64,000 nucleotides of DNA, from assembly GCA_903813345.2 (NCBI GenBank), contig CAIIXF020000007.1:2609730-2673729 (forward strand), given 5' to 3'. Position numbers and translations under genes: made by a program. Source of the DNA: Owenia fusiformis (taxonomy: Eukaryota > Annelida > Polychaeta > Sabellida > Oweniidae). Under the pieces are notes generated by a model. That model was not told the origin of the DNA. It searched no databases and saw only the letters and a program-made list of their open reading frames with translations. Positions 47,430 through 59,777 of the stretch are shown here, one piece after another (position 1 is the stretch's first letter; every line of letters starts with the position of its first letter).

Positions 47430-49717
47430 CTGAAAATTTAAATAATTTTTTTGGGGTTGGCTTGTTTAAATGAGATTATTATAATGCCACTGTTTTTTCA
47501 ACATTGGTACTTTTTCAATTCTCATTTTACTATTCATAGAAAGTACAATGACAAAAAAAGTTATTAAACATTATGTGGGTGGGTGTCATTTTTTGTGTCA
47601 CGCGGTATGTAACTTAAGGCAATTGTTTCAGTTAAATAAATTAGCAGTTTTCCATGAAAAAATGAGAAAACGCATAGATTAACCTAGACTACAAGGTGGG
47701 CCAAAATGTGACACTAAAATTATATAGATCTAAGATACAAATTAATTTTGTGAACCTCAATGGACATATTATGGTATTATTGGAGACTGCTTGGTGTAAT
47801 GTGCATGTTACAGACCTAAATTACTCAACAGTTTATAAAATTGACAACAATAACATGTCATCACATGTGACTTATCAGGGTGTATTTTCAATAGTGGTCA
47901 TAAAAAGCGTCACAATTATTGTCCAACTCTGTACTCTAATCTTGTCCAAATTATCTAATATAGAAATGAACGTATCCTAATACTGACCAACTCAATCGTT
48001 ATATCAAGTATACAATCAAAATTAAAACCATAGAAATTAATGAATTCTGATCTCCGAACACTAAATTTAGTGACAAAAACAACACGAAATTCTTACCCTG
48101 TTTTCTGTCTTCTTAGCTGCACGGAACACAGTCCAACTTATTGATTATCAATTATGAACGTTGAAAACTTGCGTTTTACAAATGCAAAATGTCGATGTGT
48201 AAATACATATGCCCAAATTAAAGTCTACTTTGTTCATATGTATTTAATTCAGTAAACCGAGAAAAGTGAGAGATAGGTATGTTTTGAAACATAATGGACT
48301 GTGTATATACGCTCATCAATTTGGCATAGCGACAAGAATATTTCACCTGAACAGGTATTATATTGCAGATGGAATGACGAGGGTAGGTCGATTTTATATT
48401 TATGGTTTACTTATATAGAAGCTTATCTATCAAACGAAGCAGTATTACTGTGTTTGTTATGCTCTAGTTTTGTATGGTGCACAACAATTTGATTTTGAAC
48501 AAACTGCACTTTCACGTAGATACCATTGATGACTAAATTGATACCCTGTAATACACTTAGGATTTCATTAAACCCTTAGAATTTTAGGACTACATTGATA
48601 CCCTTACATTTAGGACTACATTGATACTCTTACATTTAGAACTACATTGATACACTGACATTTAGAACTACATTGATACTCTTACATTTAGAACTACATT
48701 GATACACTTACATTTAGAACTACATTGATACCTTACATTTAGAACTACATTGATACCTTACATACCCTTACATTTAAGACTACATTGATACACTTACATT
48801 TGGGGCTACATTGCTACCCTTACATTTAAGACTACATTGAGACCCTTACATTTAAGACTACATTGATACACTTACATTTAGGGCTACATTGCTACCCTTA
48901 CATTTAAGACTACATTGAGACCCTTACATTTAAGACTACATTGATACACTTACATTTAGGGCTACATTGCTACCCTTACATTTAGACTACATTGATACCC
49001 TTACATTTAAGACTACATTGATACACTTATATTTAAGACTACAGTGATACCCTTACATTTAGGGCTACATTGATACCCTTTCATTTAAGACTACATTGAT
49101 ACCCTTACATTTAGGGTCTAAATTGATACCCTTATCTTAGGACTTTGTTGATGATACCTTGACCTTGCATTAAGACTGCACTGATACCTGTTCTAAATCG
49201 GTACCCTTGCACTAGGACTGTACTGATAACCATACTAAATTGATACCCTTGCATTAAAAATGTTCTGATACCCATACTAAATTGAAACCCTTGCATTAAG
49301 CCTGCTCTGGTACCTGTACTAAATTTTGTCCCTTACATTAAGACTGCACTGATACCTGTTCTAAATCGGTACCTTGCACTAGGACTGTTCTGATACCCAT
49401 ACTTAATTTATACCCTTGCATTAAGAATGTTCTGATACCCGTACTAGATTGATACCCCCTTGCACTAAGACTGCACTGTTAGTGTTATCCATACTAAATT
49501 GTTACCCTTCCATTAAGAATGTTCTGATACCCATACTAAATTGATACCCTTGCATTAAGAATGTTCTGATACCCATACTAAATTGATACCCTTGCATTAA
49601 GAATGTTCTGTTATCCATACTAAATTGATATCCTTGCATTAAGACTGAAGGGCTCATTTGCAACCTTCTCCTCCCCAACACATAATGCTATATATGCTTT
49701 GGAACTGTTTATTTCAG
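47430..49717. promoter_or_regulatory. Divergent intergenic region between the two SPFH genes
   Basis: Start codons of the two SPFH genes are 2.36 kb apart on opposite strands. The region holds a putative untranslated exon of gene A (ending at 48097, minus strand) and a tandem repeat next to gene B. A bidirectional promoter would most likely lie at 48100-48500. No core promoter motif is clear enough to call. Confidence 0.4.
48535..49660. repeat. 27-bp minisatellite grading into a degenerate 50-60 bp repeat
   Basis: Positions 48560-49135 are units of about 27 bp containing CTTACATTTAGAACTACATT and GATACCC, with variants (AAGACTACATTGAGACC, GGGCTACATTGCTACC). Positions 49140-49650 are a related, looser repeat with CTAAATTGATACCCTTGCAT and AAGAATGTTCTGATACCCAT. 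It ends 85 bp before gene B's start codon. Confidence 0.9.
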
Positions 49718-49744
49718 GTAGACTACCACACCTACAATTAAGAC

Positions 49745-52700
49745 ATGGCAGAGAAGTTTGTGTATCTTATAGGAGTTGCTGTAGGTGTAGTTGCCCTACT
49801 CATTCTCATCCTAGTGCCTTCAAGCTTCTCCTACCTTGAGTACCATGAGGTATGTTACATGTCAAGGAGATAGAATAAGGAGTTGATTTTCGGCCAGTAT
49901 GCCCTTTACTTTCCCAAAAATCTCAGAAATGATGTCACCACAAGCCTTGACATATTGTTTTAGTCTGCAACTTTTTTTGAATTGTGTTTGGTATTTGTCA
50001 GTCAGCGTTTGGCATTTGGCAAATTGGCAGTCTAAGAGTCTGTAACAAATGGCAGGTGGCTACATTATGCCTTGTTATGTCTAAAATATATTTTTACCCT
50101 TGACTCATAATCTAGCTATATATTTCAAGCACTCTTTGTGCAAAACCAAAAGATAAAGATCATGCCATAATTATAGATCATGTGTGGAGTATGAGTTTTA
50201 TCTACTTGAGAATAACATGTAGAACTCTGATATTGGAAGATATTAAATTTCTGAACTGTGGATCAATATACCATAAGGCCATTTCTTATAGGGTACATAT
50301 TTAAAGGTAGAGATTAAAAGGTGGATTGGATCGAGTGGATTGGATTCATGTAAAAGGTGGATTGGATCGGGAATCTTCAAAATGTGGAATTTCTTATAAA
50401 AAAATTCTGTTGATCTCCCTCTAAACAATTTCCCTCTACAGTATTAGAGGTCCCTTTTGAAAAATCAGAACAAAGCAATGACAAATACATACACCAATTA
50501 GTTCATGGAAACTCTAAGTATTTAACCGCTTTCCCTTGTAAATCAACTTTTGTAAGACATAGATCTTTAGAAAAAGAAAACCTGTCATTCAAATTGATGT
50601 GTGAATGTACACAAAACATTTCTGGTATGTTCAGTTTGGATTGAAAACAGATGATATGGATCTTCAAACCAGTCTGCCTTATGATTTATGAAATGTCTCA
50701 AATTACACTTGGAATGAATAAGATCATGTATCAGAAAGCGGGTACCAGGTCATCCTTCTAGCCCACCCAAGCAAAATAATATTACATCTATTATTTGACA
50801 TTGTGCAAGTGAAGAGAGCACCAATCTTCCTAAAGGGAGATCAATAGAATTTTTTAAAGGAAAATCCATATATTGAAGATAGCCAATCCAATCCACCTTT
50901 TACATGAATCAAATCCACCGATCCAATCCACCTTTTAATCTTTACCTATTTAAAATGTGTTAAGTCTACATACTACTCTCTGTATAAGATTTATGTAAAT
51001 AAAGCTCTGTTGGCTTGAGTTCAATGGAAACAAACATTGATCCATTACCTGCTATATTTATTCATTTTGCCTATATACAACTTACATGCACACAGGGTTT
51101 AACTGGACCATTAAACATTTTGGGAGTTACTATGTTTAACTTTGCATTTCCATATGATGGAAATTTTTATTCAAGGCTCTCAGTTTCTTTAACTGGTTAG
51201 GTGTCTTAATATATGACTGATAGGCTATGCCTATACAGTTGGTTTGTTTTTTAATGGTGTTGGTCTTAATTTTACTATAGGTTTGTCTTTGGACAGATTA
51301 CTGCATTTGCTGATCTGAGATTGTTTTGTTGAGTCAGTAGGTTCCGAATGACTTGCCAGGTCCAGTCTCTGATGACCACTGCATCTTACATGTACTTCAT
51401 GTACTGCCTCCTTGTGTCACTGTTGGTTTGGTTTGTAACATTCAGAATGGGTTTTACATTGGTCATGGACAACCAGGCAGGGGAGAACTTACTTCCTTGT
51501 TAAAATTGAATTCACTCAACAAATTTTAAAATGCTGAGGTCATAATAGCATTGCCTGATATATTCGCCTTTGAAAATCACCGATCCAATGTTTATTCATT
51601 CTTTAATAACTACATTCTTACAAAAATATCAGTGGGGAATTAATATTAAAATACAGAGTGAGACAAAGGTACCATTACCTGATTGAAAATATTCCAAAGG
51701 CAACACAATAAGTTATAAATTGATGAAGATAATTTAATCCCTAGTATTTTGGTTCCTTACTACATTATCTACATTAGAAATAGGGAAATCATTTTCTCCT
51801 GTATAACATGGTATAAAAGGTTGTAGGGTTTTAGTAAAGGATAATATATTCGAGTGTCTTTTTAACACTTAATTTATTAGTCTCAGGTTGAAGGGTTCTC
51901 AATCTCATTACATTCCATTATATTTGAATCTATTTTCAAAAATTATAAGGACCTGTGCTTTGTTACTTTTACTTCTAAATTCTCCAAACAAACATGTTGT
52001 AAAATTGAGCCAAATAGTAGACATGTTAAATCATTTTTTCAGTGGAACTGTTCATAGTGTTTCATTAGATGCTGTATATATGAATATTATTTATATTCTA
52101 AGAGGCATTTTTGTTAGACCGAACAATTAGGATACCTTTGATATTGTAACATTGATGTAATTCATGTTTATTTACTCTAGATTGGGTTAATTTGGCGCTA
52201 CTTAATTTGGCAATTTTGCCATTTTTTCATATTGGCAGCTATTTAATTTGGCAGACACTATAGGTCTTGGACATTGCTCTGACACAATGAATTCCATATA
52301 CACTGCAAATACAAATTATCACACTTATTCCTTCAATTCAACTACTCAATCTAGCTAATAATTTATTATTGAAGGAATTCACTGTGAAAATGCTCACTCA
52401 TATTGATGTTCAATGTATCCTTTTCAGATTTTGCAAAAACTAAACTGAAAGTGATTGAAATACACCAGAGGAAGATCCCTAAAAATTCCAGGGGATCCTT
52501 TCTAAATTTTGCCGGAGATGTAAATTGGCATTTTTTCTATTTTGCCAAATTCGCCAAATTAAAGCGGGCGCCAAATTAACCCAATCTACAGTACCTGTAT
52601 CTTTATATCAACTCTGACTGTTACGTTAAACTTATTGATTTTATTACCAAAGTAGGACTTAAGTAAGATGGTAAAAAATCATTTTTGGTTGAAAACACCA

Positions 52701-55700
52701 ATACTTGCTGATTATGTATATCAAAAAATAGTATTTATAAATACGTAAAACCTGTCTATGTGCAACACCTTTGGTACCTCTAAGAAGTGTTTCACTTATA
52801 GTGGTCCTTTTAACATAAAGTCAGTTATTATTGAGACTCTGAAAAGTGTTCCACTTACAGAGGTGTTCCAATTCACAGATTTCACTGTATTTTGAACTAC
52901 AGTAAACAGGAAAAATTTTATATTATAAACTGCATTCAATCAAGCTGATTGTTTCCCTTTTTAATTACAGTTTGGCTTTGTAAAGCGTAAAACGACGGGG
53001 GAAGTTAGCTTAGATAAAGTGTATGGAAGTGGACGTTATGCGATTGGTCCAGATCACATGTTCAAGACATTCACTTCTTCTGCACATGTAGTGTATATGG
53101 ACAATATTGATGTATTTGCATCAGATAAGCTTGAGGTAAGATATGAAGTGTTAATGTCCTCACTATCATGTTTTCATCCTGTGATTGGTTGAACATGCAT
53201 CACATGACATTAACTATACTCAGATATTTCCCTGTGATATGTGCAGTGACAGAAACTGAACCTCATTGTGAAGAGTGAATAAGGCTTTGTATAATAAACC
53301 TCCTACCTCATACCCACCTACCCAGCTACCCACCTACGTGAAACATGATACAGTCATTGAAGGGTTCAATTTTAAAGATTATTAAATCTCAAAATAGCTC
53401 AAATTATTAACATTTCTGGCTTTATTTTATGACTTGACAGATGACAGATCCATAAATAAAGGCATATGGATGCATTTTAATATGTAATGACCCAATGGCG
53501 CCCCAGTGGAATAAATAGGTAACGACCACGAACATAGGTCCAACAAGCCAGATAAAGAAATTGAAAGAAAGTATGCTAAATTCGATACCCCCAGTGGCAA
53601 TTGAACCCAGCTGGGATATACATTTAGTATCATCAATGGTCGTTACAAATGCATCTATAATTCATCATAAACTAAGATTTAATAAACTAAGATCTTTAAA
53701 ATTGAACCCTTCAAAGACTGCATCATGTCCCATGTGTAGGTGGGTATGAGGTAGGAGGTTTTTTATACAAAGCCGAGTGAATAATTCAGAAACTGCATTT
53801 CAATATCATTCTTTGAGGATGTATTTCATGTTCGTATGTTTTTAGTAATTTATTGAAATAATAACAACATCACAAGCTTAATCTGAGGAGAAATCCTTTA
53901 AGGTAGCCAGAGTAGAATAACTTTAACACCTGTTGGACATGAAATGAGTATGAATGCTTAAAGCATCTTGATTCAAGATTACCCGGCAGCTCCAGATATT
54001 TAGGAAGAAATCTGAGAATATTTTAATGACCTAAATCTAATTGCTGAGTTAATGAGTACATTTTTAATTACAAAACATAATTGACATTATTTTAGCAAAA
54101 GTGAAACAAAAAGTAAACATCAAATAAACAATAAAATCCCCATGTGATACTATACTATGCCTTCCTTAACTGTCACTAATGCTAATTGATGCAGTTTTTT
54201 TATCCCATTTTCTCTTGTTTTGATACTGTGTGTAGGTAACAATGTCAGCGACGTTCCAATATTTCTTGAGGGAAGAGGATTTAGCTGACCTCCATAAGGC
54301 TTATGATATATACTATGCACCCATTATGAAAACCAGTGCAGTGGATGCCTTAAAGGTAAGCTATAGCTGACCTCTATATATAATGTATACAATGATATAT
54401 AAAACAATGGATGCACCATTTATGACTTAAAATTAAAGAGTGAACAAATTTTATGTTGAATTTTTATCTTCATGTTATTTCATATTCCCAACAGGGAGCT
54501 TCAACGATTCATTCGACAAGAGACTTCATCCGTAATCGTAAAGAGATCGAGGCAGACTTGTTTAAGGCTGTTAGAGAACGACTTGGGGGAAAATGTTGCG
54601 AGAAGGACTGTGGCACCCCTGGAAGTAAGTCTCAACAAATGCCAATACAGATATGAACTTAAACATGTGTTTCATCCACTGATCACCATTTGCGCTGTAA
54701 ATGGGATGACAAAAGGGAAACCATATTAAACTACAAATTATTGACAAACTCAATGCAATAAGGTCAATCACAGCCAAAGCTTTTGGTAATTTGAGATATC
54801 AAGATTTAGGATTTTGATACATTGCTATTGTGAGAATCCTAGTGTAAACTGAAAATCAAAAACCAGGGTTATGTATTCTATACTTAATACTGCAGACTGC
54901 ATCCTTTAGTATAAACCGTTGTTTATTCAAACAAATGTGTAGGAATAATACTACAAAATAGAATGTTTCTTATGTTTTACAGATCCATCCTGTTATAGTG
55001 GATGTAAAGCATATAGCACATGTACAAAAAGTGATAAAGGACTGTTTGCAAGTGTACGGTATGTTCAACTTCTGATAATATATATCAAACATAATTTGTT
55101 GAAAGTAATTATTAGAACTGATTTTACATGTCAGAGAAGGTTACACGAATTGAGCTTAGCAATGCCAGTTTAACTTTGCCTCACCTATTTAACTTTGCCC
55201 CACCTGTTTAACTTTGCCCCACCTGTTTAACTTTGCCCCACCTGTTTAACTTTGCCCCACCTGTTTAACTTTGCCCCACCTGTTTAACTTTGCCTCACCT
55301 GTTTAACTTTGCCTCAGCTGTTTAACTTTGCCTCAGCTGTTTAACTTTGCCCCACCTGTTTAACTTTGCCTCATGTATATACAAGTGTATTACATACCTA
55401 GCGAAGCATTTGTATGGAAGTCAATGGGAAAGTTAGCGAGCTATATCCACCGATATTGCCCGATTACCCCGATATAGCCCGCTTACCTCGTTTTGATATT
55501 AGATTTCTTTAATAACCATGATAATATCATGACGTCACGTCATTGATACAAAGTAACCATGGGAACAAAGGCATGTAATACATCAGTTATGTCACTATGA
55601 CGTGAAATATGCCTTCGTTCTTGCCCAAATATAGAGCCTCCCAAGGTCGGCCTATATTGGGAGAACTCAGGCATATTTCACGTCATAGTGACATAACCTC

Positions 55701-56397
55701 TAAATAGATCCTGGCTACACCTCTGTATATACAGCAATATTGAATTCTACATTGATCTATTACATTTAGGTATTTCCAACTTGGCCAGGTGAAAATCCCA
55801 ATGGATGTGGAGGGCAGGTTTCTTCAGGCTCTCATCCTGAATGAACAGACAGAGAGAGAACATTTCCTGCAAGAAGCAACAGTTGTCAGGAAAGAAACAG
55901 AAGGTTTGGTAAGTACAATAAATGTGTACAATGAATGTGATTTACTACAATAATGCATAAAATCAAGAAAGCTACAAATACATCAGCAAATAGATAACAT
56001 TCTCTTGTATATTCTATCATATTACAGCATTAAATATATAAGCTCTATAGAATTCAAGATATGTAATGTACAAAGGACATAGCACATGTGTTTCTTTTGA
56101 TTAATGATAAATGGCCTCTTCCAGGTTAAGGATATCATCAACGAAGCTCACGAGATTTCCCAAAATGCAACAGCTCAAGCAAATCTGATTCTCTCGCAAG
56201 CTAACGCCACAGCAACACAAACATTAGAAAATGCCCAAATGACTGGACTTCGAACACTTTTTAATGGCCTGGGTATATCAATGACTGATAACCATAAAAT
56301 GTCTTTTAACTATCTAAGGAATTTGAAAGATCTGTCCAACCTGCATATGGCTGTTGATTTTAATAGTCTCATGGTTGGGCCATTAAAATCACCTTAA
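49745..56397 (+). CDS. SPFH/Band 7 domain membrane protein B
   Basis: Seven exons: 49745-49849, 52971-53135, 54236-54355, 54495-54624, 54983-55058, 55770-55908 and 56125-56397. Phases agree and 1008 bp encode 335 residues. Residues 5-28 are a membrane segment (VYLIGVAVGVVALLILILVP). A Band 7-like region follows: FGFVKRKTTGEV, GSGRYAIGPDHMFKTF, ASDKLEVTMSATFQYFL, DIYYAPIMKTSAVDAL and DLFKAVRERLGG. Exons 4-5 then insert a cysteine-rich loop (CCEKDC, CYSGCKAYSTC) absent from protein A. After it come KIPMDVEGRFLQALILNEQT, a helical stretch rich in Ala, Gln and Glu (DIINEAHEISQNATAQANLI) and the end LSNLHMAVDFNSLMVGP. The cysteines and NAT sequons suggest that the domain faces the lumen or the outside; this is inference. 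A 5' UTR segment probably starts at 49718 after TATTTCAG. Function unknown. Confidence 0.85.
52183..52593. mobile_element. Terminal-inverted-repeat element (ATTGGGTTAATTTGGCGC family)
   Basis: AGATTGGGTTAATTTGGCGC at the left and GCGCCAAATTAACCCAATCT at the right are perfect inverted repeats. Subterminal TTTAATTTGGCAG / GCCAAATTCGCCAAATTAAA blocks repeat the TTTGGC motif. About 410 bp, no transposase. It lies in intron 1 of SPFH gene B. A second family member spans 58557-59777. Confidence 0.87.
53283..53775. mobile_element. Foldback element enclosing a reversed SINE-like piece
   Basis: CTCCTACCTCATACCCACCT...GAAGGGTTCAATTTTAAAGA at the left is paired in reverse by TCTTTAAAATTGAACCCTTC...AGGTGGGTATGAGGTAGGAG at the right, with arms of about 100 bp. 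Between them, GGCAATTGAACCCAGCTGGG (a reverse box B-like stretch) and CAACAAGCCAGATAAAG recall the SINE at 18447 on the opposite strand. Confidence 0.75.
55170..55372. repeat. 19-bp tandem repeat, about 10-11 units
   Basis: Repeats of CTGTTTAACTTTGCCCCAC, with CCTCAC and CCTCAG variants, in intron 5 of SPFH gene B. Confidence 0.95.
55586..55697. mobile_element. MITE, 28-bp perfect terminal inverted repeats
   Basis: GTTATGTCACTATGACGTGA at the left and TCACGTCATAGTGACATAAC at the right are exact inverted repeats that extend through AATATGCC / GGCATATT. Only about 56 bp lie between them, with a further inner pair (GCCCAAATATAG / CTATATTGGG). Intron 5 of SPFH gene B. Confidence 0.85.
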
Positions 56398-56954
56398 TCT
56401 CCTTTGTATCTATTTATATTTGGGATGATGAGTGACAGGACTGAAAGATACAAACAACTTATAAGCAATATAACACTTATTCTATGAATTTAATCAGATG
56501 GAAAACTGTTTAGCCCAATTCCACTGAGAGAGTATTTTTATAGGAATTTTATATCGAATGTTGATATTTTGTCACAATATCCTAGAAATTGTTACATATA
56601 TAGATTGTACTAATTTTCTATATTAAATTGTGATAAACTCTCAGGTAAAATGTTCTACTTCTAGTTTACATAACATACAAGATGGGCCAAAATCATTAAA
56701 GCTATTAATAATACTTCTAAGATTAATGCTCTACTGTACATGTACATACATTATAATTAGTGGAGATACAGAGAAGTATCCATCCATGTTTCCAGTGTAT
56801 TACTAGAATAATAGTAATCAGATTTGGCTCATAATTTTATAGTCTGGTGTATTAAAGGCATAGAATCCCTTCACAAAAAACAACAAAATCCAAAGAATAT
56901 TTTCGAAACATCCTCTATTTTTTAAAAACCAAAATCTTGGAAAAATAATCAAAG
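56398..56954. other. 3' flank of SPFH gene B
   Basis: Probable 3' UTR and flank. No further exon or RNA gene seen. Confidence 0.5.
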
Positions 56955-57260
56955 TCCACTCGCTATGGCTCAATGGCAGAGCCAAGGTTACCAATATCGC
57001 TTGGCCCCGGGTTCGATTCCCAGTTCAGACAAGTTTGTGCGTTATGTAATTCTGGGTGTTTGACTGAGTGGTTCACGACTCATATAAAAGGCTGTTGTGT
57101 ACCTGTAAGTCTGTGTACCTGTGCACACAAAAGAACACAGGGCTCCTCCAAGGACTAAGGAGGGGTTTCTGGCTCTATCTTCGAGTGTAAAATACGAAAT
57201 ATACCAATGAGGCTTGCCAAATATGGCGGTAACCAAGATATAATAATAATAACAAAGAGC
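56955..57260 (+). mobile_element. tRNA-derived SINE
   Basis: The head contains TGGCTCAATGGCAGAGCC (box A-like) and GGTTCGATTCCCAG (box B). A body with TGACTGAGTGGTTCACGACT and AAGGACTAAGGAGGGGTTTC follows. The 3' end is a short ATA repeat (AATAATAATAAC), a common SINE tail. The tRNA-like fold is incomplete, so this is not called a functional tRNA gene. It differs in body from the SINE at 18447. Confidence 0.75.
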
Positions 57261-57703
57261 CTTTAAAACAGATTGAAGTATGAATTATTGTGAATTATGA
57301 ATGTGATTGTCTGAGTACTGTGATGTATCAATAACTCAATGTCTTTCATATCAGATCCTATTGGAAATATATCTGATATCCCTGATTGTAAGGGTTGTTA
57401 TTCTAGAAATGAACATTCTGTAATATGTGTATTTTTTCATTATGTCACCATTTACTCGAGAATATGGGATAATTCTAAGTTATTTATTAATTTAACTTGA
57501 GCAAAATAGAGACACTAATTGCTCTCCTTAGTGATTTTTAAATTACATCTTCTGCCCTAAGGTTCCAATACACCATTGGAAAGCTGAGAGTGTCAGCTTT
57601 AAGAATCTAACCTCCATTCAAATTTTCGTTGATTGCAAAATTAGATATTAACCCTTTCATCACCAAGGGATGTGTTTGGAACCTTGGTGCAGAGGTGGTC
57701 ATT

Positions 57704-57938
57704 TACAGGGTGGGCCAAAAAATTTTGCAACCTTTTTAGAAGGCAAAAAAAGTATCATAACATTATGGTATTGACATGAAATATTTTTTTACAGAAACTT
57801 AAGGATAGGCATATTTTACCATTCAAATACTTAAGCTAATACTGACTTCAAATCTTTTTGTCAGATGTTTGAATATTAATGGTAAATTGTTCATTTGTCC
57901 GAGATTTACCATTTTTCCTATTTTTGGCTCACCCTGTA
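57704..57938. mobile_element. TIR element (TACAGGGTG family)
   Basis: TACAGGGTGGGCCAAAAA at the left and TTTTTGGCTCACCCTGTA at the right are imperfect inverted repeats. The interior is AT-rich and non-coding. Similar ends occur at 28398, 46802, 47691 and 63114. Confidence 0.72.
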
Positions 57939-58268
57939 TATCATCCTAGTTTGCTCTACTAACTGTATTTTCCATTAATTTAGTCCTACTTAATTTGAGA
58001 TTTTGCTTGGATTTTTGAATTGTGTGAATTGACAATACACTGAATTTGCATACCCAAAATGACTCCTAATTTTTAATATTGTGTGATATCCAAGGCAATT
58101 AAAGTACCCAAGCATATGGCATGTATGTAACACTAATAAAATAAAGGACAACTTTTCAGAGTTTTAATTCCATATTATACATTCCCTAGGTCTATTTAAT
58201 TTGGCATTTTTTATTATTTGCCAGTTTTTTAAATTGTAAAGTTCCCCAAATTAGACACTGTACTTGTT

Positions 58269-58391
58269 CTGTTGTACAGGATTATCTATTGTTACTATCT
58301 TCTTATGTGTATATGAGGGTGATGCTTACCTGTTGTACAGGATTATCTATTGTTACTATCTTCTTATGTGTATATGAGGGTGATGCTTACC
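58269..58391. repeat. 61-bp perfect tandem duplication
   Basis: CTGTTGTACAGGATTATCTA ... GAGGGTGATGCTTACC occurs twice back to back without visible change. Probably recent replication slippage. Confidence 0.92.
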
Positions 58392-58556
58392 AAATGTAAT
58401 AGTTGACTAAGTGTAATAATGCAATCCTCAAGGAATGTGTATGTTTTATTTTAACAAAATATAAAATGATTAAAACACATGGAACTTTGGTTAGTTTGAT
58501 TTATATTTGGATACATTTTATGAAAGATTTGGTACATTTAAATGAAGTATGCGAAA

Positions 58557-59777
58557 TACTGTAGATTGGGTTAATTTGGCGCTACTTAATTTGGCGATTT
58601 TGCCATTTTTGCCATATTGGCGGCTATTTAATTTGGCGGATATGCAAAAAAGTTTTTTAATTAAATGCAATATTAAACTTACGCGCTGTTTGCGAATTAC
58701 GATGTAAATGGGAATGTTTGGCTATGTTCATTTTTTATTTTGAGGACCACTGGCGATATTCACCACGTTTGTACATTTTTGTGAGATCATCCTTTACATT
58801 TTGCACCTCGATCGATGCTGCTACTATACCATGCTTTTCCTTTCTAGCTTTTCCCTGAATATTAATGAGTGACTGACCAGTTCTGAGCCAATTTATGAGA
58901 GATATTTTTTCATATTTTTGGAAAAAACTAAACTGGAAGTGACCTAAATACACTGGAGGAAATACCCTAGATAATTCCCAGGGATTCATTCTAAATTTTG
59001 GCGAAGATTTATAAATGGAGAGGGTAATGGTTTTATACATCAGAAGTTATCAAATGGTTCATTGACCCACCAGAATTTTTGATCGTTTTGCATATCACCT
59101 ATGGAATACATCAAGGCTCTAGTTTCGTGGCTCTCATCTATGTGCAATATAGGCTATAGAGACCTCATACAGAAATCAATTGTTCATGTTCATCACATTT
59201 TATTGAAGTTCTGAAACAATTTCAATAATTCCAATCACATGTTTATGCACAAATTCCCAACTTGTGCATAGAAACTGTTTCTGGAAACTAGCATTAGTAT
59301 ATGATCAGGTACATAACATTTTGTTTGTTTGTGTCATATAAAATATATATATATTTCACTGTGACAATATTGTATACATAATATGCATACATACAAATAA
59401 TACATGTATGTACTAAAAATTCTTTTATAAATTCTAAAGCAATAACTAAACAAGAAATTCAACAACTGTACTATACTTACTTTGTGAGATCATCCTTTAC
59501 ATTTTGCACCTCGATCGATGCTGCTACTATACCATGCTTTTCCTTTCTAGCTTTTCCCTGAATATTAATGAGTGACTGACCAGTTCTGAGCCAATTTATG
59601 AGAGATATTTTTTCATATTTTTGGAAAAAACTAAACTGGAAGTGACCTAAATACACTGGAGGAAATACCCTAGATAATTCCCAGGGATTCATTCTAAATT
59701 TTGGCGAAGATTTATATTGGCGAATTTTTCAATTTCGCCAAATTAAAGCGGGCGCCAAATTAACCCAATCTACAGTA
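58557..59777. mobile_element. TIR element split by an internal duplication
   Basis: The left end TACTGTAGATTGGGTTAATT and right end AATTAACCCAATCTACAGTA match the element at 52183-52593. Here the ends are 1.2 kb apart because 58785-59009 recurs at 59482-59706 and unrelated DNA lies between them. Minus-strand frames at 58735-59040 and 59477-59692 are copies of the same non-coding block. Confidence 0.8.

Noticed and set aside
56960-57030. Functional tRNA gene
   Set aside because: The tRNA-like head is incomplete and is followed by a body and an ATA-repeat tail, as in a SINE.
58735-59692. Two near-identical minus-strand frames (101 and 71 codons)
   Set aside because: They are the duplicated block A inside a non-coding TIR element.
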